Positions 40,031 through 49,673 are shown, numbered from the stretch's first letter. The stretch: DNA of 64,000 nt from Streptomyces sp. T12 (GCF_028736035.1 NZ_CP117866.1:5146001-5210000); one strand, 5' to 3'. Notes: generated by a model from the sequence alone, not told the origin. Made by a program: numbers and translations.

Positions 40031-40861
40031 ATGATGATCGTGGTGACTGGAGCAACCGGCAATGTGGGACGGCCACTTGTGCGGGCCCTCGTCGAAGCGG
40101 GCGAGCAGGTGACGGCGGTCTCCCGCCGGATCTCCGCGAGGGACGTGCCGGAGGGGACCCGCTCCCACGCGGCCGACCTCGCCGAACCCGAGCGCCTGGC
40201 GCCCGCCCTCGACGGGGCCAAGGCCCTGTTCCTGCTGATCTCCGGCGACTTCATGGCGGCCGGCGGTGACCTCGGGGCCGTCCTGGATGTCGTACGGGGA
40301 GCGGGCGTTCGGCGCGTGGTCCTGCTGTCGTCCCAAGGGGTCGGCACCGGGGACCACCCCTCGGTCCTGGAGGACGCCGTCAAGGCATCGGGCCTGGAGT
40401 GGACGATGCTGCGCCCGGGCGGTTTCCACTCCAACGCCCTCCAGTGGGCCGACATGGTCCGCACCCGACGGGAGGTGGCCGCCCCCTTCGGCGACGTGGC
40501 CCTGCCGACCGTCGACCCGGTCGACATCGCGCAGGTCGCGGCCCTGGCGCTGCGCGAGCCGGGGCACGACGGCGAGGTCTACGAACTGACCGGCCCCGCG
40601 CCCGTCTCGCCCCGGCAGCAGACGGCCGCCATCGAGGACGCCGTGGGTGAAGCCGTCCGGTTCGTCGAACTGACCCGCGCCGAAGCCCGGGAGCGGATGC
40701 TGGGGTTCATGCCCGAGCCGGTCGTCGAGAGCACACTCGACATGCTGGGGGCTCCGGCGGCCGCGTTGCGGCGGGTGAGCCCGGACGTGGAGCATGTCCT
40801 CGGGCGGCCGGCCCGTGCGTTCGCGGACTGGGCCGGACGCAATGTCAGTGCCTTCGCCTAG
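40031..40861 (+). CDS. NmrA/SDR-family NAD(P)-binding protein
   Basis: 276 residues. Atypical SDR: IVVTGATGNVGRPLVRALVEAGEQVTAVSRR (TGATGNVG cofactor loop), LLSSQGVGTGDHPSV, then WTMLRPGGFHSNAL with no classical YxxxK, as in NmrA-like and quinone-reductase-type (QorB) members. Double ATG at 40031/40034; GGAG fits either. Divergent hxlR gene suggests stress or quinone-linked induction. Monomeric and cytosolic. Confidence 0.87.
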   Translation: MMIVVTGATGNVGRPLVRALVEAGEQVTAVSRRISARDVPEGTRSHAADLAEPERLAPALDGAKALFLLISGDFMAAGGDLGAVLDVVRGAGVRRVVLLSSQGVGTGDHPSVLEDAVKASGLEWTMLRPGGFHSNALQWADMVRTRREVAAPFGDVALPTVDPVDIAQVAALALREPGHDGEVYELTGPAPVSPRQQTAAIEDAVGEAVRFVELTRAEARERMLGFMPEPVVESTLDMLGAPAAALRRVSPDVEHVLGRPARAFADWAGRNVSAFA

Positions 40862-40907
40862 CCTGCGGAGCAGTCACATCGCGCCACTTGAGAAGGCGGC
40901 CCGCCCC

Positions 40908-41290
40908 ATGCTGCACGAGCCCGAGAACACCCTCTTCGTACGGGGCACCCCTCCCGTCCTCCTGCTCGCCGACCCTCCGTCCACGATGCCCTGCCGGCCC
41001 TGACCGCGTCCGACGGGCAGGTGCCGCTGTGCGCGGGCTGGGGCGTCGTGCCCAAGCTCACCCTGTGCGTCGTGGACGGGCCGGGGGAGTCCGGCCTCAT
41101 GGTCCCCTCGCTCGCCGCACCGGTGCTCGATGCGGGCGGGCCAGGTGACATGGGCGCCTGGTGCGAGGATGCCGAGCAGGCGGGTGGGGCGGTGGTGCTG
41201 TCGGTGGAGCGGATACCCGAAGTGCTGGACTGGGGCCACCTGCTGGGCTCGGGCACCTCGCGGGGCGGCTTCGTGCGGATCATGAACTGA
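40908..41290 (+). pseudogene. Small gene broken by a frameshift near 40975
   Basis: ATG 40908 opens MLHEPENTLFVRGTPPVLLLADPPS and stops at 41003 in that frame. Reading the next frame from about 40979 gives VHDALPALTASDGQVPL, CAGWGVVPKLTLCVV and on to FVRIMN at 41290 without a break. The two pieces join into one protein-like sequence of about 126 residues. The slip lies in GACCCTCCGTCC (about 40971-40982), so a 1-nt insertion or deletion (or a sequencing error) is likely. No family recognised. Confidence 0.55.
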
Positions 41291-41338
41291 GCCGCGTTGC
41301 TGAGCCGAGTTGCTGAGCCGGGCTGCTGAGCCGGGCTG
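41287..41338. repeat. Four 13-bp tandem repeats
   Basis: CTGAGCCGCGTTG, CTGAGCCGAGTTG and two CTGAGCCGGGCTG, head to tail, starting in the stop codon of the frameshifted gene. The stretch to 41575 (about 240 bp) holds no gene, only further GGCTGAAGCCC repeats around 41467-41515. Confidence 0.8.
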
Positions 41339-41575
41339 CCGGCCTACAGACCCGGTCTTGGCGCCGCCCCGGCCTCCCATGGTGGAGCCTGCCCCACCAT
41401 CGGTCCGGTAGGTCACTCCATCGTTCCGACGTGCGGACAACGGCATCGTTGGCCTCAGTTGATCCCGGCTGAAGCCCTGTCGATACCGGCTGAAGCCCGA
41501 CTGAGGCCCTGCTGAAGCCGCACCGGGATGAGCTGCCTCCATCAGAGGTTCAGGTCAGCCCGGAAGGAAGCCGCC

Positions 41576-42106
41576 ATGGAGTCGCAGCGCTCGTCGAAGC
41601 CGAGCCCGTCCAAGCCGAGCCCGTCCAAGCCGGGTCCCTCGTCCCCGTCCGCGCCGGGCCCCCTCTCCTCCTTCGCCCGGTTCGTGGTGTGCGGCGGCGG
41701 TGTCGGGCTCCTCTCCAGTGCAGCCGTGCCGCTGCTGGCCGCGGCGATGCCCTGGGCGCTCGCGAACGCCCTGATCACCGTCGCCTCCACCCTCCTGTGC
41801 ACCGAGCTGCACGCCCTGTTCACCTTCGGCACCGGACGGCGCCCGGGGCTGCGCCGGCACCTCCAGTCGGCGGGCTCGGCCACCGCCGCCTACCTCGCCA
41901 CGACGGCCGCGATGCTCATGCTCCACGCGGTCCAGCCGTCCCCCACGCTGCTCTGGGAACAGGCCGTGTACCTGACCGCCTCCGGGCTGGCGGGCATCGG
42001 GCGGTTCCTGGTGCTGCGACTGTTCGTCTTCGCCGGGGACCGGAAGACGCCGCGCCCGGCGCCGCTCAGGACCCCGGACTCCCTTCACCTCTGCACGGCC
42101 GCCTGA
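41576..42106 (+). CDS. GtrA-like membrane protein
   Basis: 176 residues from ATG 41576 (AAGGAAG upstream). After a Ser-Lys-Pro repeat start (SSKPSPSKPSPSKPG), four spans with the GtrA pattern: FARFVVCGGGVGLLSSAAVPLL, LANALITVASTLLCTELHALFTFG, LATTAAMLMLHAV and LTASGLAGIGRFLVLRLFVFAGDR. GtrA proteins assist in lipid-linked sugar transfer, but no glycosyltransferase is adjacent here. Convergent with the isochorismatase gene. Confidence 0.8.
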   Translation: MESQRSSKPSPSKPSPSKPGPSSPSAPGPLSSFARFVVCGGGVGLLSSAAVPLLAAAMPWALANALITVASTLLCTELHALFTFGTGRRPGLRRHLQSAGSATAAYLATTAAMLMLHAVQPSPTLLWEQAVYLTASGLAGIGRFLVLRLFVFAGDRKTPRPAPLRTPDSLHLCTAA

Positions 42107-42138
42107 CCATCAGTGCGCCCCAGCTGTCACAGCTGTTC

Positions 42139-42831
42139 TCAAGGCCGTTCGCTGCTCCCCGCGAGGTGGTCCATGACCCGTTCGATCGGCCACACCTCGC
42201 CGATCTTGTGCCGGATGTCGAAGAGGTTCGCCGCGTGCACGTCCGGATCCCGGTCGCCCACCGCCTCCTCCACGACGACCGGGACGAACCCGTGCTGCAT
42301 CGCGTCCAGCGCGGTGGCGCGCACGCAACCGCTGGTCGACAGCCCGCCGATGAGAAGCGTGTCGATGCGCTGGGCCGTGAGGTACGCCGCCAGTGACGTA
42401 CCGAAGAAGGCGCTCGGGTACTGCTTCGTGACCGTCAACTCGTCTGCCGTCGGGGCCAGTCCGTCGATGAAGTCACCGTATGGACTGCCCTCGGCGAACA
42501 CCTTCAGCGTCGGCACCTTGCGGAAGAAGACGCCGCCGTCGCGGCCGTCGGGCCGGAACCGCACCCGCGTGACGACCACGGGGATGCTCGCTCGGCGTGC
42601 GCCCGCCAGCAGCGCCTTCATCGCGTCCACAGCCGGTTCGACCCCGGCGTACAGAGGGGAGTCGGGGTCCACGTAGGCCCGGGCGGGGTCCACCAGGAGC
42701 AGGGCCGGGGAGGTGCCGGGGGTGAGTCGGCCACCTAAGCCGGCCCGCTCGTAGTCCCCTTCACGGTTCTCCTCACGGTTCTCTTCCCAGCTCTCCTCAC
42801 GGTCCTCCTCACGCCGCCGTAACCCGCTCAT
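42139..42831 (-). CDS. Isochorismatase-fold amidohydrolase (N-carbamoylsarcosine-amidase-like)
   Basis: 230 residues. Cys-hydrolase triad elements: [15 protein letters not shown] (Asp), [13 protein letters not shown] (Lys) and [22 protein letters not shown] (catalytic Cys). It has a repetitive N-terminus ([10 protein letters not shown]) of about 25 residues. The closest look is N-carbamoylsarcosine amidase; RutB peroxyureidoacrylate amidohydrolase belongs to the same superfamily. Starts in the stop of the RutA-type gene (ATGA overlap), which points to uracil breakdown. Confidence 0.87.
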   Translation of the reverse strand: MSGLRRREEDREESWEENREENREGDYERAGLGGRLTPGTSPALLLVDPARAYVDPDSPLYAGVEPAVDAMKALLAGARRASIPVVVTRVRFRPDGRDGGVFFRKVPTLKVFAEGSPYGDFIDGLAPTADELTVTKQYPSAFFGTSLAAYLTAQRIDTLLIGGLSTSGCVRATALDAMQHGFVPVVVEEAVGDRDPDVHAANLFDIRHKIGEVWPIERVMDHLAGSSERP

Positions 42832-43895
42832 GCCCGCCGGCACTTCATCAGCGGCTGGATGCGCGTGCCGAAGTTCTCGATGCCCGCCAGGAAGTCGTCG
42901 AAGACCAGCATGATCCCCTTGGTGCCGTCGACTTCGGCGATCTCGTCGAGCATCCTCGCGACGGTCTCGTACGACCCCACGAGCGTGCCCATGTTGAAGT
43001 TCACCGCGCCCTCCGGCAGCACGATGGTGCGGGCGGTCGAGGAGTCGTCGGCGGTCGTGTCCGAGGCCGATTCGCCGGCCATGTACGCGAGGGCCGCGCG
43101 GTCGGCGTTGTCGTGGTAGTCCCGCCACTTCGCCTGCGCTGCCTCGTCGGTCTCGTCCGCGATGACCATGAAGAGGGAGAGCGCGCCCACGTCCCGGCCG
43201 GTCTCCCGCGCCGCCTCCACCAGCGTGGCGGTGCTGTCCGAGAAGGCGAGCGGGGTGTTGACGCCACTGCCGAGGATGAAGTTGTAATCGGCGTGCTCGG
43301 CGGCGAACCGCATGCCCGTGTTGCTCTGGCCCGCGGCAACGATGTCGATGTGCCCGTTCGCCGGGCGCGGCGACAGCACGCAGTCGTCCATCTCGTAGAA
43401 CTCGCCCTTGAAGTTGCTGACGCCCTGGCGCCACAGCTCCTTCATCACGGTGACGTACTCGACGGCCCGCTCGTAGCGGTTGCCGAAGTGCTCGTCGCCG
43501 GGCCACAGGCCCATCTGGGAGTACTCGCCGGGCGCCCAGCCGGTGACGATGTTGACGCCGAAGCGGCCGGGGGCGATGGAGTCGACCGTCGTGGCCATGC
43601 GGGCGACGATCGCCGGGGGCAGGACGAGGATCGGCGTGGAGGCGTACAGCTTGATCCGCTCGGTGACCGCGGCCAGGCCCGCCATCAGCGTGAACGACTC
43701 CAGGCAGTGGTCCCAGAACTCGGTCTCGCCACCGAACCCCTTGAGCTTGATCATCGACAGCGCGAAGTCGAGACCGTGCTCCTCGGCCTTCTGCACGATG
43801 GCCTTGTTCAGCTCGAAGGTCGGCAGGTACTGCGGTGAACTCTTCGATATGAGCCAGCCGTTGTTACCGATGGGGATGAAGACACCGATGTCCAT
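42828..43895 (-). CDS. rutA: Pyrimidine monooxygenase RutA (LLM flavin oxidoreductase)
   Basis: 355 residues. FMN-dependent luciferase-like enzyme that opens the uracil ring in the Rut pathway. The N-terminus [20 protein letters not shown] and [20 protein letters not shown] match RutA closely, as do [31 protein letters not shown] and the end [20 protein letters not shown]. Coupled to the amidohydrolase gene downstream. RutC/D/E/F and RutG partners are not here. A set of GTCGAC half sites (43939-43986) lies upstream. Confidence 0.87.
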   Translation of the reverse strand: MDIGVFIPIGNNGWLISKSSPQYLPTFELNKAIVQKAEEHGLDFALSMIKLKGFGGETEFWDHCLESFTLMAGLAAVTERIKLYASTPILVLPPAIVARMATTVDSIAPGRFGVNIVTGWAPGEYSQMGLWPGDEHFGNRYERAVEYVTVMKELWRQGVSNFKGEFYEMDDCVLSPRPANGHIDIVAAGQSNTGMRFAAEHADYNFILGSGVNTPLAFSDSTATLVEAARETGRDVGALSLFMVIADETDEAAQAKWRDYHDNADRAALAYMAGESASDTTADDSSTARTIVLPEGAVNFNMGTLVGSYETVARMLDEIAEVDGTKGIMLVFDDFLAGIENFGTRIQPLMKCRRA

Positions 43896-43938
43896 GCCGC
43901 TCCTCAGGGGGTCGGGGGGTCCCGGGTGATGCTAAGCC

Positions 43939-43986
43939 GTCGACAACAACTCGACGATAAATCTTGGCTGTTGACGACCTGTCGAC
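43939..43986. promoter_or_regulatory. GTCGAC-type half sites upstream of rutA
   Basis: GTCGACAAC (43939-43947), CTCGAC (43950-43955), GTTGACGAC (43970-43978) and GTCGAC (43981-43986) occupy the 160-bp region before rutA. Symmetric pairs point to a dimeric repressor; its gene is not visible nearby. Confidence 0.45.
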
Positions 43987-44058
43987 CGGCCGGGTGAGAG
44001 GCGTGAGGATCTTGCGAACCATCGAATCGGTTACGGCTGTGACGGTAAGGTCCCCGGC

Positions 44059-47031
44059 ATGAACGCTCGGCTGTCACTGCTCAGCACGGTGGCCCCCGGT
44101 GTCGCGGAAAGCGAGGTCTTCCGGCTGGCCCTGCAGCATGCGGTGGGCGAGCTGGGCGCCCTGGGCGGCATGATCCATCTCCGCGGCCCGATGTCCGCGC
44201 TGCGCCTGGTGTCGACGGCCGGGCTCCCTGCGGCCCTCACCCGAGCCTGGGAGATCATCGACCAGGAGGGCCCGCTGGCCCCCGCCCGTGCGCTGCACGA
44301 GGGCAGTGGGGTGTGGGTGCCGCTGAAGCCGGCCGAAGAGGCAGACGCCGGCTGGCCCGGCACCGGCCTCGCCGCCTTACCCATGTACAGCGGCAACCGC
44401 ACCACCGGCGCGCTCAGCGTCCTGATGGGCGACCGGGGCGAACCGACCCCCGAGCACTGGGAGTTCCTCCGGGCCGTCATCGCGTGGGCCCAGGACCGTA
44501 TGGTCCACGCACGGCCACCGGCGGGCCCCTCGCAGATGGACTCGCCGAGCAGCGAGCGCGTGCGCCAGTCGCTGAAGGAGGTCAGCGTCGGCTCCTGGGA
44601 CTGGAACATCCGCACCGGCGACCTGACCTGGGACGAGGCGGCCCTGGAGCTCTACGGCACCCGGCCGCAGGACTTCACCGGCAAGGTCGACAACTGGATG
44701 CGGTGCGTCCACCCCGACGACCTCGCGCCGACGCTGGCGGCGGCGGACCGGGCGATCCGCGACGGCGGCGTCTTCGAGGCCGAGTACCGGGTACGGAAAC
44801 TGGACGGCAGCTGGGGCTGGACCCAGGCCCGCGGCAGGGTGACGTACGACGACCACGGCGAGCCGCACCGGATGATCGGCGTGGGCTGGGACAGCGACGA
44901 GCCGCGCTCCGCCCGGGACGCGCTCAGCCGGGCCCTGCGGCACATGAGCGACGGCTTCCTCGCGGTGGACGACGACTGGCGGATCACCTTCGCCAACCTG
45001 GAGGCGGAGCGCACCCTGGGCTACTCCGAGGAGGAGCTCTTCGGGTGCCTGCTGTGGGACCTGCCCACCGCGCAGCAGGTGCCCGGCCTGGAGATCCGCT
45101 GCCGGCAGGCCGCGGCCGCGGAGAAGTCGGTCGGTTTCGACGTACGGCTGCCGAACGGGCGCCTGTGCCACCTGCGGCTGGTGCCGGGCCCCGACGGCCG
45201 CACCATCTACTTCACGGACGTCACCGAGAGGCGGCGCCTGGAGGAGGACCGCCGCTCCGCAGAGCGCGCGGCCGGCGAACGGGCCGCGCGGATAGCGGAG
45301 TTGACGACGGCGCTCGCCAAGGCGACGACCTCGAAGGACGTGGTGGACGCGGTCGCCCGCCGCGTACTGCCCCCGTTCGAGGCGACGGGACTGGTGGTGC
45401 AGACGGTGGAGTGCGACCGCCTCCACACCGTGGGCTCGGTCGGCTACCCGGACGACATCCTCGCCATACTCGACGGCCGCGGACGCACGGAACCCAGCCC
45501 GCTCTGGGACGCGATACTTTCCGGCGCCCCGCTGTTCCTCTCCTCCCCCCGGGAGTTCGCCGCCCGGTACCCCGAGATCGCGGACCTGCCGGCCCGCGCC
45601 GGCAAGCAGGCCTGGGCGTTGCTCCCCCTGACCGCCTCGGGCCACACCTTCGGCATCTGTGCGGTCACCTTCGACCACCCCCGCCGCCTCACCGACGAGG
45701 AACGCACCCTTCTCACCGCGACCAGCGCCCTGGTGGCCCAGGCCCTGGACCGGGCCCGCCTCTTCGACGCCGAGCACACCCGGTCCCGCGAACTCCAGCG
45801 CAGCCTGCTCCCCCGCGACCTGCCCACCGTCCCCGCCTGCACGGCGGCGGCCCGCTACCTGCCCGCCGGCCAGGGCATGGACGTGGGCGGCGACTGGTAC
45901 GACATCATCCCGCTGTCGGGCGGCCAGGTGGCGCTGGTCGTGGGCGACGTCATGGGCCACGGCCTGCCGGAGGCGGCCACCATGGGCCGCCTGCGCACGG
46001 CCGTCCACACCCTGGCCGACCTCGAACTGCCCCCCGACGAGATCATGAGCCACCTCAACGACATCGTCGGCGCCATGGGCGAGGAGTCGTACGTGACGTG
46101 TCTGTACGCGTTGTACGACTCCACGACGAGGATCTGCTCCATAGCGAGGGCCGGCCATCCGCCGCCCGCCCTGCTCCACCCCGACGGCACCGTGCTGTTC
46201 CCGGCCCTGGCGGCCGACCCGCCCCTGGGCGCGGCGGAACCCCCCTTCGAGACGACCGAGATCCCGGTCCCCGAAGGCAGTGTGCTGGCCCTGTACACCG
46301 ACGGCCTCGTGGAGTCGTCGAAGCGCGAGATGGACGAGGGCATGGCGGCCCTCGCCGAAGTCCTGCGGACCTCGCACGCGGACGGCACCGCGAAGGACCT
46401 GGAGCACCTGTGCGAACGGGTCACCTCCGCCCTCCTCCCCGTCGACCAGCAGGCGGCCGACGACGCGGCCTTCCTGCTGGCCCGCCTGCACGCCCTGCCC
46501 TCCTCCCGCATCGCCGCCTGGCCTCTCCCCGACGACCCCCGAGCCGCGGGCCGGGCCCGCGGCCTGATCCGCGACCAGCTCGCCGCCTGGGGCCTTCAGG
46601 ACCTGACCCCCACGACCGAGCTCCTGGCCAGCGAACTCATAGGCAACGTCATCCGCCACGCCAAGGGCCCACTGCGCCTGCGGCTCCTGCACGGCGCCGA
46701 CCTGATCTGCGAGGTCTTCGACGGCAGCCTGACGATGCCGCGTATACGCCGGGCGACGGAGACGGACGAAGGGGGCCGGGGCCTGCAACTGGTCACCGCG
46801 CTCTCCCAGCGGTGGGGGACCCGCTACACCCCGACGGGCAAGTGCATCTGGACGGAACAGACCCTCCATACGACGCCGGACGCGCCCCGGGACGAGCGGC
46901 CGGCCGACCACGCCTTGGAGCGGATGTTCCTGGGCCTGGCGGGCCTGGCGGGCCTGGGGGACCTGGCGGGCCTCGGGGAGAACTTCGACGGCGACCTGGA
47001 CACGCTGGCGTTCGGGGACCAGGACCTGTAG
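44059..47031 (+). CDS. PAS/GAF-regulated SpoIIE (PP2C) serine phosphatase with HATPase domain
   Basis: 990 residues, soluble. Domains: GAF-like 1-150; PAS1 175-282 (SWDWNIRTGDLTWDEAALELYG); PAS2 290-395; GAF 415-570; SpoIIE/PP2C 580-800 with metal motifs GGDWYD (610-615), GDVMGHG (629-635) and YTDGLVES (746-753); RsbW-type HATPase_c about 815-930 (LLASELIGNVIRHAKGP). It therefore combines an anti-anti-sigma phosphatase and a possible anti-sigma kinase activity, typical for SigF/SigB-type control. Leucine/glycine-rich end. No operon partner except the phosphatase 125 bp downstream. Confidence 0.92.
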   Translation: MNARLSLLSTVAPGVAESEVFRLALQHAVGELGALGGMIHLRGPMSALRLVSTAGLPAALTRAWEIIDQEGPLAPARALHEGSGVWVPLKPAEEADAGWPGTGLAALPMYSGNRTTGALSVLMGDRGEPTPEHWEFLRAVIAWAQDRMVHARPPAGPSQMDSPSSERVRQSLKEVSVGSWDWNIRTGDLTWDEAALELYGTRPQDFTGKVDNWMRCVHPDDLAPTLAAADRAIRDGGVFEAEYRVRKLDGSWGWTQARGRVTYDDHGEPHRMIGVGWDSDEPRSARDALSRALRHMSDGFLAVDDDWRITFANLEAERTLGYSEEELFGCLLWDLPTAQQVPGLEIRCRQAAAAEKSVGFDVRLPNGRLCHLRLVPGPDGRTIYFTDVTERRRLEEDRRSAERAAGERAARIAELTTALAKATTSKDVVDAVARRVLPPFEATGLVVQTVECDRLHTVGSVGYPDDILAILDGRGRTEPSPLWDAILSGAPLFLSSPREFAARYPEIADLPARAGKQAWALLPLTASGHTFGICAVTFDHPRRLTDEERTLLTATSALVAQALDRARLFDAEHTRSRELQRSLLPRDLPTVPACTAAARYLPAGQGMDVGGDWYDIIPLSGGQVALVVGDVMGHGLPEAATMGRLRTAVHTLADLELPPDEIMSHLNDIVGAMGEESYVTCLYALYDSTTRICSIARAGHPPPALLHPDGTVLFPALAADPPLGAAEPPFETTEIPVPEGSVLALYTDGLVESSKREMDEGMAALAEVLRTSHADGTAKDLEHLCERVTSALLPVDQQAADDAAFLLARLHALPSSRIAAWPLPDDPRAAGRARGLIRDQLAAWGLQDLTPTTELLASELIGNVIRHAKGPLRLRLLHGADLICEVFDGSLTMPRIRRATETDEGGRGLQLVTALSQRWGTRYTPTGKCIWTEQTLHTTPDAPRDERPADHALERMFLGLAGLAGLGDLAGLGENFDGDLDTLAFGDQDL

Positions 47032-47156
47032 CACGGCGGCGTGTCACGGGCGGCCGCAGCGTGTGCCGGGCGGCGTTCCCAGGAGGAGCCTCCCGTCGCG
47101 GGGGTACCGTGAGAACGGCGCATATGGCGCTCCGCAAGAACCCGGAGGGTGAGGCC

Positions 47157-47999
47157 ATGGCCCACCGCCGCACCGATTCGGCCAGTGCGACCAGAGCGCT
47201 GCTGCAGCAGCTCGGGGATCTCACCGGCCGGATACTGGACCAGATCAAGTTCCAGCAGGCACGCGTCGAACTCGCGGCCGCGCTCCAGCGCCAGGTCCTC
47301 GCCGCCGAGCTCCCCGACCTGCCCTGCCTGCAGGCGGCGGGGCGGTACACACCCGCGCGGGTCGGTCTGGACATCGGCGGCGACTGGTACGACGGCTTCG
47401 TCATGCCGGACGGCTCGGTGGGCTTCGCGATCGGCGACGTACAGGGCCATGACGTCGAGGCCGCGGCCCTCATGGGGCAGGTGCGGATCTGTCTGCGCGC
47501 CGTCGCGACCGCCACCACGGACCCCGCGGAAGTACTCCGGCGCACCAACGACCTGCTCGTCGCGATGGACACCGAGCTGTTCGTGACCTGCTCGTTCCTG
47601 CGCTTCGACCCGGTCACCAGGGAGCTCTGCGACGCCCGCGCCGGGCACGTCCCGGCCGTCTGGGCCACGAGCGACGGCCGCTGCGAGATCGTCCTGAGCG
47701 AAGGCGGTCTGCCGCTGGGCATCCACGCCGGCGAGCGCTACCCGTCGTCCCGTCGGCTACTGACCGACGCGGGCGCGTTCGTGCTGCTCACCGACGGTGT
47801 CGTGGAAGGCCCCGGCTACCCGATCGAGGACGGGCTGAAGACGGTGGCCGACCTGGTCGGCGACGCCTGCGGCTCCGACCCGGACGAGCTGGCCGCGCAG
47901 GTGATCAAGGTGGCGGACAACACCGGCCACAACGACGACGCCGCGGTCCTCGTACTTCGTTACGGCGGCCTCGTGGACGAGCCGGGCGGCGGCGGGTGA
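47157..47999 (+). CDS. SpoIIE-type PP2C serine phosphatase
   Basis: 280 residues from ATG 47157 (GGAGGG upstream); an earlier in-frame ATG at 47124 exists. Short N-terminal coiled helix (LLQQLGDLTGRILDQIKFQQARVELAAALQRQVLA), then PP2C with GGDWYDG (74-80), GDVQGHD (93-99) and LLTDGVVE; no sensor domain, so it resembles RsbU minus its input. Ends GTGA-coupled to the MASE1 gene. A membrane signal may be relayed through that protein. Confidence 0.9.
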   Translation: MAHRRTDSASATRALLQQLGDLTGRILDQIKFQQARVELAAALQRQVLAAELPDLPCLQAAGRYTPARVGLDIGGDWYDGFVMPDGSVGFAIGDVQGHDVEAAALMGQVRICLRAVATATTDPAEVLRRTNDLLVAMDTELFVTCSFLRFDPVTRELCDARAGHVPAVWATSDGRCEIVLSEGGLPLGIHAGERYPSSRRLLTDAGAFVLLTDGVVEGPGYPIEDGLKTVADLVGDACGSDPDELAAQVIKVADNTGHNDDAAVLVLRYGGLVDEPGGGG

Positions 48000-48988
48000 G
48001 CGGCATGCACCGCGGTCCGGTCGTCACCGAGGGCCTACGGCTGGCTGCCGTCGCCGCCGCCTACTACGTCAGCGCCAAGATCGGGCTGCAGCAGGAACTG
48101 GTACGCGGGCAGGTCACGCCGTTCTGGCCGCCCACCGGCATCGCCCTGGTCGCCGTCATGGCGTGGGGCCTTCGCATGTGGCCGGGAATCGCTCTCGGAG
48201 CGCTCGCGGTGAACGCGCCGCTCGGGCCGTCGTTCTTCCCCGTGCTCGCCATCGTGACCGGCAACACCCTCGCCCCGGTCTGCGCCTACCTCCTGCTGCG
48301 GCGCGTGGGATTCCGGACCGCCCTCGACCGGCTGCAGGACGCCCTGGCCCTGGTCTTCCTCGGGGCCCTGGGCGGCATGGTGATCAGCGCGACGATCGGC
48401 ACCACCGTCCTGGTGGCCTCCGAGGCACTGTCGGCCCACGACTTCTGGCCGACCTGGTCGGTGTGGTGGACGGGCGACGCGATGGGGGTCCTCGTCATCG
48501 CCCCGCTCCTGCTGGCCGCGCGCACCGTACACCGGCCACGCGACGCACCTGTGCTGCGCTGCGCCGAGGCGCTGGTCCTGCTGTGCGGCACGGCGGTGGC
48601 CTCCGTGGTGGCCACCCGCAGCTCGCTCAACCTGCTCTTCCTCGTCGTCCCGTTCCTGCTCTGGGCGGCCTTCCGCTTCCAGCTGCCCGGCGCCGCGCCC
48701 TGTGCGCTGATCAGCTCCGTGGCCGCGATCTACGCGGGTGCGGTCGGGGTGGGTCCGTTCGCCGGCCAGGACCTCCTCGCCAAGATGGTCATCCTGCAGG
48801 CCTTCAACGGCACCGTGGCACTGACGTCCCTCCTGCTCTCGGCCGTCATCACCGAGCGCAACCAGACCCTGAGGGAGCTGGGGGAGGCCTGCGATCGCCT
48901 GTCGGAAGCCCTGTCCCGGCTCATGCCGGACCAAGCACTCGATCAGCGCCCGCTCCTGCGGCCGGAAAGACGCGGGGAACGGAAGTAG
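47996..48988 (+). CDS. MASE1-domain integral membrane protein
   Basis: 330 residues, about eight spans. MASE1 marks: TEGLRLAAVAAAYYVSAKIGLQQELVRGQVTPFWPPTGIALVAVMAWGLRMWPGIALGA and FWPTWSVWWTGDAMGVLVIAPLLL. Usually MASE1 is the sensory input of a kinase or cyclase, but here only a short charged coil (TERNQTLRELGEACDRLSEAL) and no catalytic domain follow. Translationally coupled (GTGA) to the phosphatase, so the two may form a split receptor. Confidence 0.87.
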   Translation: MSGMHRGPVVTEGLRLAAVAAAYYVSAKIGLQQELVRGQVTPFWPPTGIALVAVMAWGLRMWPGIALGALAVNAPLGPSFFPVLAIVTGNTLAPVCAYLLLRRVGFRTALDRLQDALALVFLGALGGMVISATIGTTVLVASEALSAHDFWPTWSVWWTGDAMGVLVIAPLLLAARTVHRPRDAPVLRCAEALVLLCGTAVASVVATRSSLNLLFLVVPFLLWAAFRFQLPGAAPCALISSVAAIYAGAVGVGPFAGQDLLAKMVILQAFNGTVALTSLLLSAVITERNQTLRELGEACDRLSEALSRLMPDQALDQRPLLRPERRGERK

Positions 48989-48999
48989 CCCGCTCCCCC

Positions 49000-49653
49000 T
49001 CAGTCGGCGACGCGCGCGCCGATGGCCCGGGCGCGACGGCGGGCTTCGGAGCTGAGGCCCTTGCGGCGGGGGGAGGTGCGGGAGCCGTAGGCGGTGGGTT
49101 GGGCGAGGCAGCCCAGACCGCGCAGGCCGGGCTTGGCCACCACGCAGGCGAACCGCGGGTCACCCGCGTACCGGAGTTCCGCGTCGTAGTCCTTCAGCGC
49201 CTCGCGGCTCCAGGACCGGAAGAGCCCGGCGGCCGCCTTCAGCGAGACCGTCGTCCCGGGGCTGTCGGGGTCGGGCAGCACGAAGAGCGCGTCCTTGCCC
49301 TTGGTGATCCGGACGGCACCGGACTGCCGACGCCAGGGGTAGACCGCGAGGATGCGCCGCATCCGCCACCCCGTGCTGAGCCGGCCGAGGGCCAGGACCG
49401 CCAGGATCGCGAGCACCACGAGGACCGGCACCATGGCCACCACTGCCGCCGTGGGCAGCAGGAGCGTGAGGTACAGCGCCCCCACCCACAGCGCCACCCA
49501 ACCCAGCGACTTGGCCAGGTGCCACGCCGTCCAGCGATGGAGCGCACGCCGGGTGCCAGGCGTGTCCCACGCCACCGGACCGTCGAAGCCCTGCTGGTCG
49601 AAGCCCTGCTGGTCGAAGCCCTGCTGGTCGGAGTCTTGCCTGTCGAAGCCCAT
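49000..49653 (-). CDS. Two-span membrane protein, last gene of the WXG100-type operon
   Basis: 217 residues. N-terminus has four near-identical DQQGF/DQQGFD repeats (15-bp DNA repeats at about 49580-49632). Two or three spans (LGWVALWVGALYLTLLLPTAAVVAMVPVLVVLAILAVLAL) follow, then a cytoplasmic domain VRITKGKDALFVLPDPDSPGTTVSLKAAAGLFRSW ... basic C-terminus. Family unknown. It is 20 bp after the preceding gene and so part of the same operon. Confidence 0.7.
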   Translation of the reverse strand: MGFDRQDSDQQGFDQQGFDQQGFDGPVAWDTPGTRRALHRWTAWHLAKSLGWVALWVGALYLTLLLPTAAVVAMVPVLVVLAILAVLALGRLSTGWRMRRILAVYPWRRQSGAVRITKGKDALFVLPDPDSPGTTVSLKAAAGLFRSWSREALKDYDAELRYAGDPRFACVVAKPGLRGLGCLAQPTAYGSRTSPRRKGLSSEARRRARAIGARVAD

Positions 49654-49673
49654 GGTCGATCACACCTCCCGGG

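Noticed and set aside
44313..47999. 1228-codon frame that appears to fuse the two phosphatases
   Set aside because: The first 2.8 kb is out of frame with the PAS/GAF/SpoIIE gene and is low-complexity; only the part after 47157 is a real phosphatase.
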